From: Romanomermis culicivorax
Taxonomy: Eukaryota; Nematoda; Enoplea; Mermithida; Mermithidae
Length of the DNA: 64,000 bases
Assembly (NCBI GenBank): GCA_963922205.1
Contig: CAWUHX010000116.1
Coordinates: forward strand, 496,001 to 560,000
Direction of reading: 5' to 3'
Positions 1-12,500 of this stretch are shown here, piece after piece. Each line of letters opens with the position of its first letter. Within the stretch, counting starts at the first letter, position 1. The notes beneath the pieces were generated by a model. That model saw only the letters and a list, made by a program, of their open reading frames with translations, did not search any database and was not told the origin of the DNA. The position numbers and the translations under genes were made by a program.

Positions 1-1816
1 TTAAACAAAATTAGTAGAAGCAGCAACGATTTCAATCTGCTGCAAGAAAAATATTCCGGTTCTAATCAGTGGGCCATAAGAAATTTATTGACCATCAGGT
101 TTTATGAGTTTTTTGTCTTCTCTTTTTCATGTGTGTCATATTTTTTTCGCCATTTCAGCTACATTTTATCGTGTAGAATGATAGATTATATCTCGTTGTA
201 CGTCAAATGTAGCATGAAATGTGCAGAACTCGTATCAGAACAATACTCGATAATTTTGGATAGCACTTACATGCTCATTTTGCTGGTTAAACTATTTCAT
301 AAATCGTAAGTTTTTTGTGTATATGATTCCAAATCTACAAGAACCTTCCGGCGATTTCTCAAAAATTATAATTGTTTTGTTAATCAAAATCTTTCCATAT
401 TTCTTTTGTATGCGTAAATTCTTGTTATTGAAGTTACATAAAATAAATAGTTGTCCAACAATTACTTTGATATTTGAAAGTTTAAGATTGTTTCGATTAC
501 TTGCATTGATTCCGTAGTTTTAGGTTGCCCGTCGCAACTGCAAAAGAAAACGCTATTTTATTATTCGATAGTTTCAAGTCAACGGAACTCTGTTCACTTA
601 TATCATTTTTGTACGCGTTATTGTTGAATCCTTTGAATCTCGATGCTCATCTAAACAATTCCAAATTACCCATCGAGCAATCGCGTCTAATCATCGCTGT
701 TCTTGATCTTATGAACTCTATTTCTTCGACAAATTTAACTAACTTTCAAGTGGGCAAATTATTTATCCCAATAATATGATGGCGTTGAGCCGTATCTTGT
801 ATTTAAGGAGATAATTAGCGAAGAAAGAACATCGTTACAATTTCGACATATTACTAGCTTCTTAATATGTTACGTCAATAAACATAATTTGACGGAAATT
901 TTGCACAAAACGATCACTTGTATTGGATATTTCACTTGCAATAATAAAATTAATCAAGTAAGTAATACCGAATACTGATATTTGATCCAATAATCTATAT
1001 GAATAGAAGCCCTTAGCACTGCCGACGATATAGTTTACGCATGCACTTACGATTGAATTTTTTCTCAGGAGAATGTTGAAGTTTGAGTGAGCATACTCAC
1101 AATTTCCAGTGCTACACGACATATGTAAAAATATTAAATAGTACTTGCTTTCCACCATTACTATTTACAAGAATTTTAAGTGGGCAAACAAATATTCGCA
1201 TTACAGATATTTTTTTCAGAATTACGTTCATACTGGAACCCAGCCGAGTATCCTCCGTCAATTGTGCGTTTTACCTTTCGCATATTTTTCGGACCCCAAA
1301 TTAAGTCGAATTCTCTATCCGACTTTGATTTCGTGCTGTTACAAAAATGCGGACAACAGACTTTTATTAGAGCAAGAGCTGAGCAGCCAAGTTTTGGTTG
1401 ATTTCATTGAAGTAAGATGCACACGAAGAATAGAAATTTTGAAACAGTAAACCAGATTAGATATACTCGTGTAATAAAAAAATACAATCGTGCATGTCAA
1501 AAAGTTATTCAACACGATTAGGTTATGGCTCATAATTGTATGAAGTCGCCATTCAGAAAATTAAAGCGGTTTCTTCAAATTTTTATCTGCACAACCAATT
1601 ATCAAAGTATTTGTAAAAATTATAAAATTTCACATTCGGTATAACTATTAAACTTCCATTACATGTTTTAATTTCAATTTTGAGGAATATATAGAAAATC
1701 ACCCAGTCGACGAAACAAACACCGTGAATTTTGATGAATTCGATTTCGCTGTACGATTTCCTCGCTCAGAATTCGAAAACGCTAAGCGATATTTTGCTCA
1801 AGAAAATTTTGAATGA
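1..1816 (+). CDS. SCAPER: SCAPER homologue, C-terminal exons (5' partial)
   Basis: Likely the C-terminus of S-phase cyclin A-associated protein in the ER, an ER/cilia-linked protein. Proposed exons: 1-98, 524-749, 808-957, 1220-1411, 1685-1816 (TGA 1814-1816); all junction phases agree and give 265 codons. The clearest family match is exon 808-957 (EERTSLQFRHITSF, then ITCIGYFTCNNKINQ) and exon 1220-1411 (LPFAYFSDPKLSRILYP, then LLLEQELSSQ), which read like the conserved SCAPER tail. Donors at 958 (GTAAGT) and 1412 (GTAAGA) are good, as is the TTTTTTTCAG acceptor at 1219. The 58-nt intron 750-807 has a weaker donor. Exon 1-98 and the last exon (ends FENAKRYFAQENFE) rest on phase and an open frame more than on similarity. 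The start lies outside the window. Confidence 0.75.
1088..1180 (+). repeat. Partial copy of 256-bp inverted-repeat element (family A) in SCAPER intron
   Basis: The stretch from GAGCATACTCACAATTTC to ACTTGCTTTCCACC and ACTATTTACAAGAATTTT matches the right part of the family A copies at 23122-23377 and 44360-44582, which share TAGTACTTGCTTTCCAC and TTTAGAAGCATTT. No left end was found, so it is treated as a fragment. Confidence 0.45.
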
Positions 1817-3101
1817 CAATTCGATTTTTCGCCGTCATTATGTTTTTCCTTATGCCGCACGTCGTTTTTGTGACCGGTGCACTGTTGAGCTCGTTTATTT
1901 TTATATTTTTTCTGAAGCACTACTTTTCCCGAGTATTGTATTACATTGTTTTGGTACAAAATTTGGACGAAACCTTACTCGAGAAAGTGACATTCACGAA
2001 AATAGCTTTGCTTAAAATTTGGGCTTACGATCATGATTAATGTTGCTTTACGTGAAATATATTTTTTTATTGTTGTTAGCTTTTTTCTGCATAAGCTGCC
2101 GTTCTCAGTCATCTATTTTTCTACTATTGATTTTTTTATATCAGATTCAAAAAGTTGTGCCAAAGTTTTTCGAGCGGACGCCCCTCCCCTACTTTTGGAA
2201 TGACTTTTTTCGGTCGATCATCGCAATTTTTCTCCAGTAATAGTTTCACTGGGAAAGTTTTCCCGATTTTTTTCACATAAAAAATGATTTCAGCTGAATG
2301 AATAACAGGCTCATTATTATTCGAATTATTGTACTTGGTAAAGTCGTGATAAAATTGGTCACTTTAAGTGCATTTTATGCATTGAGCAAAGAATTCTTTT
2401 TAAACGTTCATAGCTTGTAGGGGAGTTGCTAAAATCGCAGAAAGTCGTTTCGTGTTTTGTGGGACACACTGTTTCGCGCATATAATGCAATTCATCAATG
2501 GAAAAAGCTTTGTCACTTTAAAGCGCGACAATGTTGTGCATGTTCCGGATTTTCATTGTGTAACGTCTTTTTAGAACACTGTTCAATCGGAAGTGACGTC
2601 AGCAAAAACAAAGTCATATGATGAGCAAAAGTTGTGCTACAGTAATGTGTTTAAAAATAGTGAACTCATTCATTAATTGTCTAGCCAAATTTCGTTTTGT
2701 ATTTTGTATCAGTGTATCTTCGCTTCATAGCGCAGGATGCATGCCGTAAGACGCACATAAAATTAGTCAGTTTAATATGGATGGAACTCATTTCATGCTG
2801 GTTTCATAATAAAACCTCGGAATTACTGTAGGTGAGTGAGTCGGAATACCATAACAGTGACAGAATCATAAAATGTCTTTTCGGTTTTAAACGTACAGCT
2901 TCTTTTTTATACGTTTTGGGATACACTGCAACGTAAGATCTATCGCTTGTTGCTGTCTTAATCATTTTTTTCTTAAACACAGACTACAGTAAGTCCTTCA
3001 TCTGAAATCACAAATCTTTCTCAACGTCCAGTAGGCCAGCAAAAGCATCGAACTTCGGTTTTCCTACTATGGAATCTCACGTGAGTTTCACTTTTCTTTA
3101 G
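1817..3101. other. Intergenic, SCAPER to ATXN10
   Basis: AT-rich spacer. Open frames at 1813-2240 have low-complexity, hydrophobic translations (F/I/L/Y-rich) and no recognisable domain or splice context. TACTGTA/CTACAGTA octamers occur near 2638, 2823 and 2985. No RNA gene or defined transposon was seen. Confidence 0.5.
3092..3101 (+). promoter_or_regulatory. Candidate trans-splice (or 5'UTR) acceptor before ATXN10 ATG
   Basis: TTTTCTTTAG abuts ATG 3102. Reading on from ATG 3069 hits TAG at 3099-3101, so the stretch cannot be continuous coding sequence. A spliced-leader acceptor with almost no 5'UTR is typical in nematodes; a cis-intron of 21 nt (3081-3101) is the alternative. Confidence 0.45.
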
Positions 3102-4912
3102 ATGAATTTGGATGTGGTCGAAAAGTTTGACGTTGTGAACATTGATTTGGAAAGTATCGGATCGTTATCCGATGCAGATTTTAGTCTTGTAATAGAAAAA
3201 TTTCGACTAGTCAGAAATGATTTCGCTGAAAATGTCGATAATGTTCAAGTTTTCATGGATTCTAATAACAAAAATTTGACTAAACTCTTTAAAATCCTCA
3301 ATTTCAATCCGACAATCCACAGCGAACGAATCTTAATTGTTTTTCGACTATGCCTTCAATGCTTGGGAAACATATTAGTCCAAAAGCGGGAAATTGCGTC
3401 TTCGATCTTTGATCGTTATTCGCCGACATTGAATCGTTTGATCAGTGATTTTGACGATCCGAAAATAACTGCCTTTTGCGACATGATCATTTATAACTGT
3501 TTGCTGGATAGGGACATTGCTCAGAAATTTATTTATGAATCCGATTATGCTAGTTTTATCCAATATTCACTCGGTCGACTGATGGATGGCTCACAAAGTG
3601 AGTGGTTACTCTACACCATACAATATCTTTTACAATTAGACGACCGGATATTGACCGATTGCTGGGATTCCCTAAATTTTGAACAGCAGATCTTCCTATT
3701 AGAAGTATTATCTTCCATTCCTACGGCGAATAGCTCTAAATTCCAAATTTTGCATATTTATTGCCGCATGACGTCACAATTCTTCGACCCACTCAATTTT
3801 TCGACGACGGACAATAGCCGATCGCAATTTTTCGCACTATTCGACATTGTAACGAAATTTTTGTGCGATTTTTATTCCGTTGAAGACGCAGATAGTAGAA
3901 ATTTGCGAAATATGTCGATAGCAGAAAACATTTTTGGAAAAACGGTCAAATTATTGTCTGAAATTCAGAAATTGTGTCGGGAGCAACACCCCTTGTTCAA
4001 AATTGATAAAAATATTTCAGAGATAAGCGGGAATTTAAGCGCCAAACGTTTGTTTCACGGACTGAAACAAAATTTGGTGAATTTAATCGCCAATATTTCC
4101 TATAAATGTCCGAAAATTCAACACAAAGGTTTCGAGTTGGAAGCTATATATTTAATTTTAGGTAAAATTTAGATTGTTTTTGCAGTGTATACTATAGTTC
4201 GAATTTTTACCAACTATCGAAGTTATGTTATCGCTGTGAGATTAACGTAATTTTTTATCAAAAAATTCTTTCCGGGCTAATTTGTTGAAAGTTTTCCTTG
4301 CTGTAGTCTAAGATATTAATCTTCTTTGATTCCGAGGCGTTCTCATGAACTTTCTTAACATCGGAAATTGCATCTATGGTCGGAAAATCCCAAAAATATA
4401 ATACTGCTCAAATTTTGAAGATTCTCTTAGAAGATGGGTGTATGATCTTCGGTATGCAGATATTACTTACGAATCGAACAATAATTAGAGTTACTTTACT
4501 ATTGTTTTTTTTGTTGCAGAGAATCCTTTAAATATTGGGTCTTTATACTTGCTACGCGTTTAGTCTAAAGCCGAATATAACGAAAAATTTTAGCGAATAC
4601 AACCATTAGTGTATAAAAATGCTACTAGCCAACCATTCATTAGTTCAATAAAGCGGCATTATTATTACAGTAAATGCTGAAATTTTTTCTCTTTCAGATT
4701 GTACCAAGTTAGACCCGAATAACCCATTCCTGACCCAATGGGCGATTTTAGCCATTCGAAATTTGTTGGAAAACTGTGCCGAAAATCAAACGCTAGTAAA
4801 TCAAATGAAGGCAAATTCCATCGCTGATGGTCTCGACGAAGAATTTTTTCAAAAATTGAACGTTGCGCCGATGTTGAATCCGAACGGAAAAGTCGTGTTT
4901 GCGAAGAAATAG
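3102..4912 (+). CDS. ATXN10: Ataxin-10 homologue
   Basis: Ataxin-10 is an armadillo-repeat-like cytoplasmic protein implicated in neuronal survival, cytokinesis and cilia. Two exons: 3102-4161 and 4698-4912 (TAG 4910-4912), joined at phase 1, giving 424 aa; human ATXN10 is about 475. The diagnostic part is the C-terminal ataxin-10 domain (PF09759): FHGLKQNLVNLIANISYKC at about residues 325-343, then after the intron DPNNPFLTQW and AIRNLLENCAENQ. The rest is helical and Leu-rich, as expected of ARM repeats. ATG 3102 lies directly behind an acceptor-like TTTCTTTAG (AG 3100-3101), so it may be a trans-spliced start. An upstream ATG at 3069 would need a 21-nt intron. Intron 4162-4697 carries no recognised element. 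Confidence 0.85.
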
Positions 4913-6301
4913 TCAAATTTTTCCATTTTTCGATGTCGTATAAGAATTTCCCTCTAAAATGTTAAGTGTACTTTTATCCTAGTTTTATCGGAGCCGCGTT
5001 GGGATACAATACGGTAATTATCCCGCGTGTCTATATAGGTATAAAGTTAAGAGCATTCTGTGTTATATTTTTGAATGATGCTGGAATGTAATCGTGATGT
5101 TATTTTCGACTACAGCTTCCACGCCGTGGTCCCACTTGATTATCGTTTAAAATTTTCAATTATTTCTGTCGTTTCCAAGTAACAATCATTGGAGTTCCTC
5201 ATCTTTGTAATTTTCGTCATTCTTTTTTATCTCCTTGGCTTCTGGGGATAAATTACAGTTTTCTTAAACTTTGTTTACGTTGCTGTTTTCCTCCGCTGTT
5301 CTGATTTCACTTTTTCATTTAATTTTTTTCCAACTTTCGTTTCTTAGGCATAAGAATCATCAAAAGGTGCCGATAGTTTTGAAATTTATATCATTTTTTC
5401 TTGAATTTTCATCGTTTTGGATCATATTTCTGTAAAATTTCTTATTCCACTTTTTTGTAAATATTTAGGTTAATGACGGGTAGGCGCCGCGTTCTGCGTT
5501 TTTTTAACATTTTTCGCTAAAACAAAAGGGCCGTTCATAATTTTTGTTCAGTAATCTCACCAAAGTACAACATGTCGGACATTTTCCCGTGATTTATGAA
5601 CAGAAAGAATTTTCTATAGGAAAAACGGGAAATTTGGCGGTATCTCAAAAGAAGAAAAAAAACACGCTACTACTAACAGTGGCCAATTCGTTATTTTTCG
5701 TGTTACCACGATTTTCTGGTTCGTACTATTTGTGTCGAAATTTGTCGTTATCTCAGAAACAGAAAAAGTTCATTAATTGTTACAGGGCGCCCGATCAATT
5801 AGTATTAATCATGGCATTGAGGGTTAACATAATTTGTAGGATATAAAAAGCAAGGCTCAAGCGCTTTGGTTTTTTGGCGCCTGAAGTCTTCAGTTACGGT
5901 AGAAAAATTGTAAACGGGCACTTCTCATTTTTCTGAATTAATGTTCGGTAGAAGTAAGTTGCGTGACGAAATGAAACTTGCGGAACGGAACAAGTACAGG
6001 TGTTTCCTCTTTGTCAAAAAGTCTACTTGGTATGTTTCTGGTGTTACCATTTTTATCTCCACTTCGTCTCGAATACTCATTTCCTACATTTGAGATGAGA
6101 AGATCGATAATTTAAAATATGTCTTACTTATGTACATTTTTTGATACGAAGCTAATGTCTTCCTGTAAGGTCAACAGAGCCAGCTGATTCCAAGGACTGC
6201 TTCTTGACACTGTATCACATCTGACCAGTTTTCCGTGCCGTGTCATACTTTTTGACTGCTAGCACATAACCTCGCTATACCTGTAAAACCCTCAGGCAAG
6301 T

Positions 6302-6600
6302 TTGGGAGTCGTACACATGCACATACCTGTAATTAGGAGAGTTGGGGATCGAATCCTATACCCAAATGTTGGAGCGCTCTCTCCAACTTGTTCAACCCCA
6401 TACCCAACCCCCCAAACTCGGGAAAATTTGGAAAAAATAGCTTTTTTGGGAAAATTTTCGGAATTTTTTCGTTTTTTTTTGTGGATTTTTCGGACTCCAT
6501 CCCCCCTAAAAAAATTGGAAACTTTGGGTATACCCCACCCCCCACAACTGGCCGGACCTCAATTATGTACATGTTCAAAGGCGACATGGGGTAGGCCCTC
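6302..6600. repeat. Dispersed repeat with C-rich ends (copy 1)
   Basis: Runs of CCCC at about 6397-6412 and 6530-6545 flank an A/T core, and the right part reads CACAACTGGCCGGACCTC. The same arrangement, with CCCAACTGGTCGGAGGTC, recurs at 47995-48155 between telomere-like hexamers, so this is a dispersed family. No transposase frame is present. Confidence 0.5.
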
Positions 6601-7989
6601 CTGCCTTAGATTCTGGACACTCCTCTGGGCCGTAATAATTATTAAACACCCTCCTGAACTTTTTTGGAGACAGTTTTTTAATTATTTTTATGCATATCAT
6701 GTATGGTAAGTATGCTAAGCTTTTTCGTTGTTTTGCTCACTCATTTCCCCCCACCCCTCTTCGGTGAAAAGTCTGAGGACTCTCCTCTCTGGAAAATCCT
6801 TGCCATGCATGTCTAATTTTCCCAGAAGACACTTCTTTTTGCCTAAATTTTTCGAGTTGGTATTTTTTTGGACTCAGTTTAGCAAAAGCAAAATTCATTT
6901 CTATTTGTTACATGACTTAGCATCAACTTCTGAAGTTTTAATTTTGGAGAATTTAGAAAAATCGGGGATCTGAAAAATACTTTCATAAAAAAAAATTTCC
7001 TTGCTTGTCTGTACATCCTGTTGTAGCTCCGACTATAGTCGTTGGGCACGGGGGTATGTAGTATGTTCCTAATCTTCTGGAGCAGTAGCTGATAATTTTG
7101 GGGGATTGAATGAGTTGGGTCAGCAAGCGCTCAAAAAATACGTTTTTAGCCTGGAAAATGGAAAAAACATACTCATAATCAATTGTTTTCTTTGAAAAAT
7201 GTCACAGAGTGCTATCTCGGTGTGAAGCGCCGAAAAATTGCACCTTTTGATCGAATTTGGCTCGAAAAAAATCAATTTGACCAAAAAGTATAAACTTTTC
7301 CTGAATTTTCGGTCTGAAATGCAGACTGGTTTTTTTCGCGAGGAATGCCATAATCGTGCCTAACTAAAGATATGCACCCGGACATGAATTTGTGTTAAAA
7401 AATAAAAATTTGCGCAAGAAACTTTTTCAAACTTCTTACGGTATAAGTTCACGTCGCACAGAAACTTCTTATCAAGAAGTGTTTTGTTTTTGCAAAATCT
7501 ATATTTTTACGCCCAAGAGTTTACTTTTCGGCTCACATCGTCTCCTTCCATCCTAATCTTCGCTTCGTCTATTTTTGAGCTTAAAAGTGAGCAAAAAACA
7601 TTCGATTCGCATATATTACATCATAGATTGTATATAACCCAAGCTATCAACGATAATGTGAAATACCGGCCAATCATCGCTGATTATGGGCGTCGCAGAT
7701 TTTTTTGCGCCGTCGATTCTTACTGTAACCACGCCCACTTTTATTACGCAGCGATCCCGAATAGTGAGTTTCGGATCAATGCAAATTTTTCGCTGTTGTT
7801 ATATGCCCAGCGCGCCTATGTGTTGTTGTTGGAACATTATTTTTGGTCGGGTAAGTAAAGTGGTTGCCGTTGGATAATTAGGAATTAATAGGCAGGCAGG
7901 CGATGGTCTATAACGCACCAATCTGGTGAAAAATTCCCCGCTGCCACTCAGCTCGACAAAGTCTGCGATTGGCTTTAACCTGTTCACTG

Positions 7990-8005
7990 ATATATATATA
8001 TATAT
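7990..8005. repeat. (TA)n microsatellite
   Basis: About eight TA units in AT-rich DNA. Confidence 0.85.
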
Positions 8006-9524
8006 TAAGCTTGGAAGATATTTTACCGCGTATGGAGTGGAGAGAGGTTATGAACTCGAATGATCAATCTCCCCGGAGATTTCGATCATCATAATATGTT
8101 GCTAACGATAGCTAATTATACTGTTTTATTTATCGATCAAGGTAAAATTTCGAAGAGCTGGTAGTAATTGGCTTCGAATTAAAATTTGCAATTTCCGGCT
8201 CAATGGTCGCACATACTAATTTTAGATTATTTCCCAAATATAGGACATTATGATGACTTAAAAACAAGACTTCTGGTCCAAATAAAAATCTACTAAATAT
8301 TTCTGATTGCTTTCAGTTTTGTTGGAACTTCATTGAATAAGTTGCTGTTGGTAGATTCTCTATTTTGAAATATTTCCCTGCTGGAATATATCAAATTCAG
8401 AATCTGTCAGCGAAGTTATTTAAAATAAAATTCAATGCACCGTCTGCTTTTAAATCTTCTTTTTAAATTAATATAGAGAAAATGACATCAAAACTATGCC
8501 AACGATCAGTCTGAAAATTTCTGCTTGTTTTGATCGACTTCAACCATTCTAGTGGTTGGTCAAAAATGTCTTTCTGTTGATATAGCATTAATATTTGAAT
8601 CTTAACTATAGACTAATTGCATTTTTTAATGCCGCATCGTGTACAATAACTACTTGGTGAATAATATTCCATTTTTGTCGTTTTGATTTTTTGCTATTCG
8701 CTTTGAAAATCGCATCTTGAGCCTTTTTTTAAGAAAAAGCGCATTTTTTATAAAAATTCCTATCGTCATTCTTTTTTTATTCACTTGAAAGACACCAACC
8801 AACCAAGAAATTAAAAGGGAATACTTCATCACTAGTTGATGAATGATATTTTTCGCTTATCAGGAACTGTCAAAAATTTTGAATATTTCGTCGTTTAGCA
8901 TATTATTGAATTCTATGACGATGAATCAATTTTTTGACCCTTGAAAACATGTTGCTAAAAATGGAAATTTTTTATGACAATTCTATTACTATATGGATAT
9001 TATTATTATATAAGTTCTGATGGAGTAGAAAGAAAAAGGAAAAAGTTGAGAATGTTCAAAATTGTGAAGTTATATATATTGTTGGGACGGGTACACTAGT
9101 CTTCTGTCATCGCACACTTATTTGTCATTGTATATGTACCTACACTTTTGTAGAAGTGGATTGGCCACCTCTCTCTCTCTCTTTCTCGCCTGACGAAATT
9201 GTCTGCGGCTGTCTAAAGACTGGTCCTTGCCTTTTAGGCACGTCCAAATTCACAAGTAGTGCAATCAATTTCTTCACTTTTTTGAACGTGTCTCGAATTA
9301 GTTTCGTTTTGACCTGACTCAGTGAAGAAACATGATGTTTTCATGAATTTTGGCGAGAGAATTTAAAACCGAGCTTCGAAAATTATACTTGTGTTCAATA
9401 CTCCAACAGAGGTTGAATTTTTTTACACTCGGTGCAGTACTCAAACTATCCTTATTTTTATGGATATGTTGAGCTAAATTTTTCATTTTATATTGACTCA
9501 TATCTCTTGCATTCTAATTTTCAG

Positions 9525-9560
9525 ATGATATGAACATATTGAGCGCAAAGTTACCCCTAT
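9525..9560 (+). promoter_or_regulatory. Islet 5' leader with two short upstream ORFs
   Basis: A good acceptor (TAATTTTCAG, AG at 9523-9524) is followed by 36 nt before the chosen ATG. The leader begins with ATG ATA TGA (9525-9533), a two-codon uORF in the main frame. A second ATG at 9530 opens a 12-codon uORF that ends at 9568 and overlaps the main start in another frame. If the AG is used for a spliced leader or 5'UTR exon, both uORFs would be in the mRNA and could lower translation. Confidence 0.4.
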
Positions 9561-12500
9561 ATGCTTGACTTTCGCGATTTAGAAAGCATAAATATGCTGA
9601 ACTTTCAACCGAATCAAATAAAAGCCGAAATTTCCAACGATTTAGTAAACAAATCGCAAACGTCGGCCAACAGTAAGTATAGCCGAAGCGATATTTTCAT
9701 CGAACTTAGTGATCTATGGTCTGCTTTTCAATGAATTTTTTGCAACCCTACTCGTCTCCTTACCGTTTTAAAATTCGTCGTTCATTAGGTATGCGTATAA
9801 GTTTTTTCTAGAGACGAAATTTGCAATTCAAATTCGGCATTATTGGTGGACGGGGGATGTGGAGTGACTCTTCTTCGTAAAAAAGCAAGGAATAGAAACT
9901 TTGTCGGTTAAATTATTGACAAAAAATCTTGGTGAGATGAAGCCATTTTAAAAATGAGAGATGAGGAAAAAATCAAAATTCAACTTATTTATGACTGGCA
10001 AACTGGATAATTGCGGTTATGGTTCCGTGAAGCACCGAATCATTTTTTAAAATTAAAAGTCTTTATTTTGTGACTATTTTGAACATTGTTTTTCCCGGCT
10101 TATACCCAAACGCGCATGGTGAGAATTTTACTGGGGGTCCTTTGACTTTTTATTGGAGAATGGGGGGTCTGTGAGCAAAAAACAAAACGAGATCTCTAAG
10201 TATTATTTTGATATATAATATCCGGAAATCAAACAATTTTCCTTCAAAAAACGTCCAGGCGATACCTGATGATTTTTTTTCGGGCCAGGGGATGACCGGA
10301 GACCCAAGGACCTGCATTAACCCTACCCAGTATGTGCAACTATGCTTATACCCAAGCCTGTAAGCAGGAGGGTTGGGGGCCATGCCCTCAAAAATGTTTA
10401 AAGTGTTAGAGAAAGCAGTCAAGAAAAAGTCAAGTCAGAAATGCCAATTTTAAAGTAAATTGAGTGAAAAAATCGATAAAATTCCTGGCTACAGGCTTGC
10501 TTGTACCTCATGAAATCAGAGAATCGCCATATTTTTAATTTTTTGTTGGACAAGGCTTCGTATGCAGCTAGAAATTTGTTAGTCGAACCTGACTTTTCAG
10601 AGATTTTGCATGAAAGCTGAAATAACATTGTAGAATGATGTGTAAATTAATTTGATCACCGCTTGCTTCTTTGCATTTCAAAAAATTTGAAAATACGACT
10701 CCGTACTCAAATATGTAACGCTTCAACCATCGATTCTAAATTTTAAACCCTCGTATTTTGCAACATTGACAACAATAATATGTTTTCCCCGTATCCCAAA
10801 ATATCTAAACCACGTCTGTACTTTACTTGCTAACGTCGCGTTTTTCATCTAGAAATGGAGAAATGAGAAATTCCTGGAAATCAATGAATTTTTCGACGTG
10901 TGTATAACACTCCTAGCGAATTTTTAAACTTGAATCAATAAATTTCTGATAAAGTTTCTTATCGGTGAATGCAGTAGCTATTTTTGGTCGGTATCAAAAA
11001 TATATTTTTTAACTTCACTCCAGTCAGCAATGATACTACAAAATTTTTAATTCTTTGGAGAGCTCTGAAATAGTGAAATTTCGGAAATTTATCCAATTTC
11101 TCGCTGTTAGTTCAGGTGCAGACTTGCTCGTAAGCAAATCAAAAAAGCGCACATGGTTTGGATTTTTTGCTACAGTAATCCTTCTAGCCGACATCTGACC
11201 CATTCTATTCTTTTCCTTCGACAATGATTAAGCATAGGATGACAACTGATCGATTATTAGATAAGAGATCTCAAACCGATGGCACTTTCCCCTTACGCGC
11301 CATGTGTTTACCATATTACATCCCTTTTGTAATTCTAGATCTCCTTTTTGCGGTTATACTGTATAATATTCAATTTTCTTAAGTGGTTCAGGGCGGCTGA
11401 TAGATATCACATGCGAGCACACGCATACGAAAAAAGCAGCTTTTTACTTTACCCTCGCGATGACGATATAATGCCCGTGAGATAAGCATCTATACCTCCA
11501 ACATTGAATGGAAAGTTTGGACCACCCCTGAAAAAATGCAATCTACAAACTTTGAAATATAAAAGGAAATTTAATTTTATTCGAGATTTTGTTTTTTTTC
11601 GCTGTAATGTACAGTAAAAAGATGCGTATCGGTGTGCAAAGGGTGCGGCCAAGAAATTTACGATCAGTATATTTTGCGCGTCGCGCCGGATTTGGAGTGG
11701 CACGCGGCTTGTTTGAAATGTGTCGATTGCCAAGAATATTTGGACGAAAGGTGCACGTGTTACGTCAAAGAGACGAAAGTTTACTGTAAAGCCGATTACT
11801 TGAGGTGAGCGAAATTTTCTTTATGGAAATGCTCCCCAAGTATAGTTCATGTTATTACTGCTTACTGTAGCTTTTTCAATATTTTCTTTGAGCCAAATTC
11901 CACGTAGAATGGAAATTTGAACTCTATAACTTCAACAAGTGGCCGACCAAATTTGCAAATTTTTGCATCTCTATTCGTGCGACGTTTAGGGAGTAATAAA
12001 CTTCATACATCAGTTAATATTTTAATTGGCCTATCGAAATCAAATATATTGAATTGTTTCTAGAAATAATGCGACAAAAAGTTATTTTTCGGTTCAATAT
12101 CTGAGAAAATCTTATACACGATTCATTTCTCTCTCAAAAAATCAAGCTTCGATAATTTAAAATCAATCTCTAAAAATAGATTTGGAGCATAATTAGATTA
12201 GACCATTTAAAAATTTGGAAAAACTTTTCAATCGTCATTTTTATCGATTCTTCTTTCCACGTAGTTCAAAAATCTGAAATTTTTTTTCTTCGAACATACT
12301 TATTTTACAGTAATCCGCGTTCTTTTTACTGTAATACTTATCTAAATAACGACGTCGTTTGTTGTTGTTTTCGTCGTGGTCGCGTGTGTAGCACGCACTG
12401 AGAAAAATGATGTTCTTATCGTCTTTACTTACGCGTCAGTAATGATTACTGTAGCCCTTTTCATGAAAAATTTTCGATTTTGATTCGTTTTGACAGGCGA

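Larger units (their letters stand above)
4913..9524. other. Intergenic, ATXN10 to Islet
   Basis: About 4.6 kb without a gene I can support. It contains a C/G-run repeat (6302-6600, listed separately), a (TA)n run near 7991-8005, a CT-rich run near 9171-9184 and scattered short copies of the ...GAAGCGCCGAAAAATT... repeat (near 7225). The frame 7484-7858 (124 codons) has no recognisable motif. Promoter elements of Islet are probably here but none could be identified. Confidence 0.45.
9673..11614. other. Islet intron 1 with repeats
   Basis: 1.9-kb intron. Holds a family D repeat (about 10085-10345) and, at its right end, a 147-bp hAT-like element. Reverse-strand frames at 10150-10628 fall in these repeats and are not genes. 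Confidence 0.6.

Noticed and set aside
6335-6370. GGGATCGAATCC resembling a tRNA T-loop
   Set aside because: Stem does not pair properly and no acceptor or anticodon arms could be placed.
6333-6709. Overlapping frames on both strands, Pro/Phe-rich
   Set aside because: They are translations of the C-rich dispersed repeat.
7484-7858. 124-codon frame between ATXN10 and Islet
   Set aside because: No recognisable domain, AT-driven composition, and no convincing splice partner.
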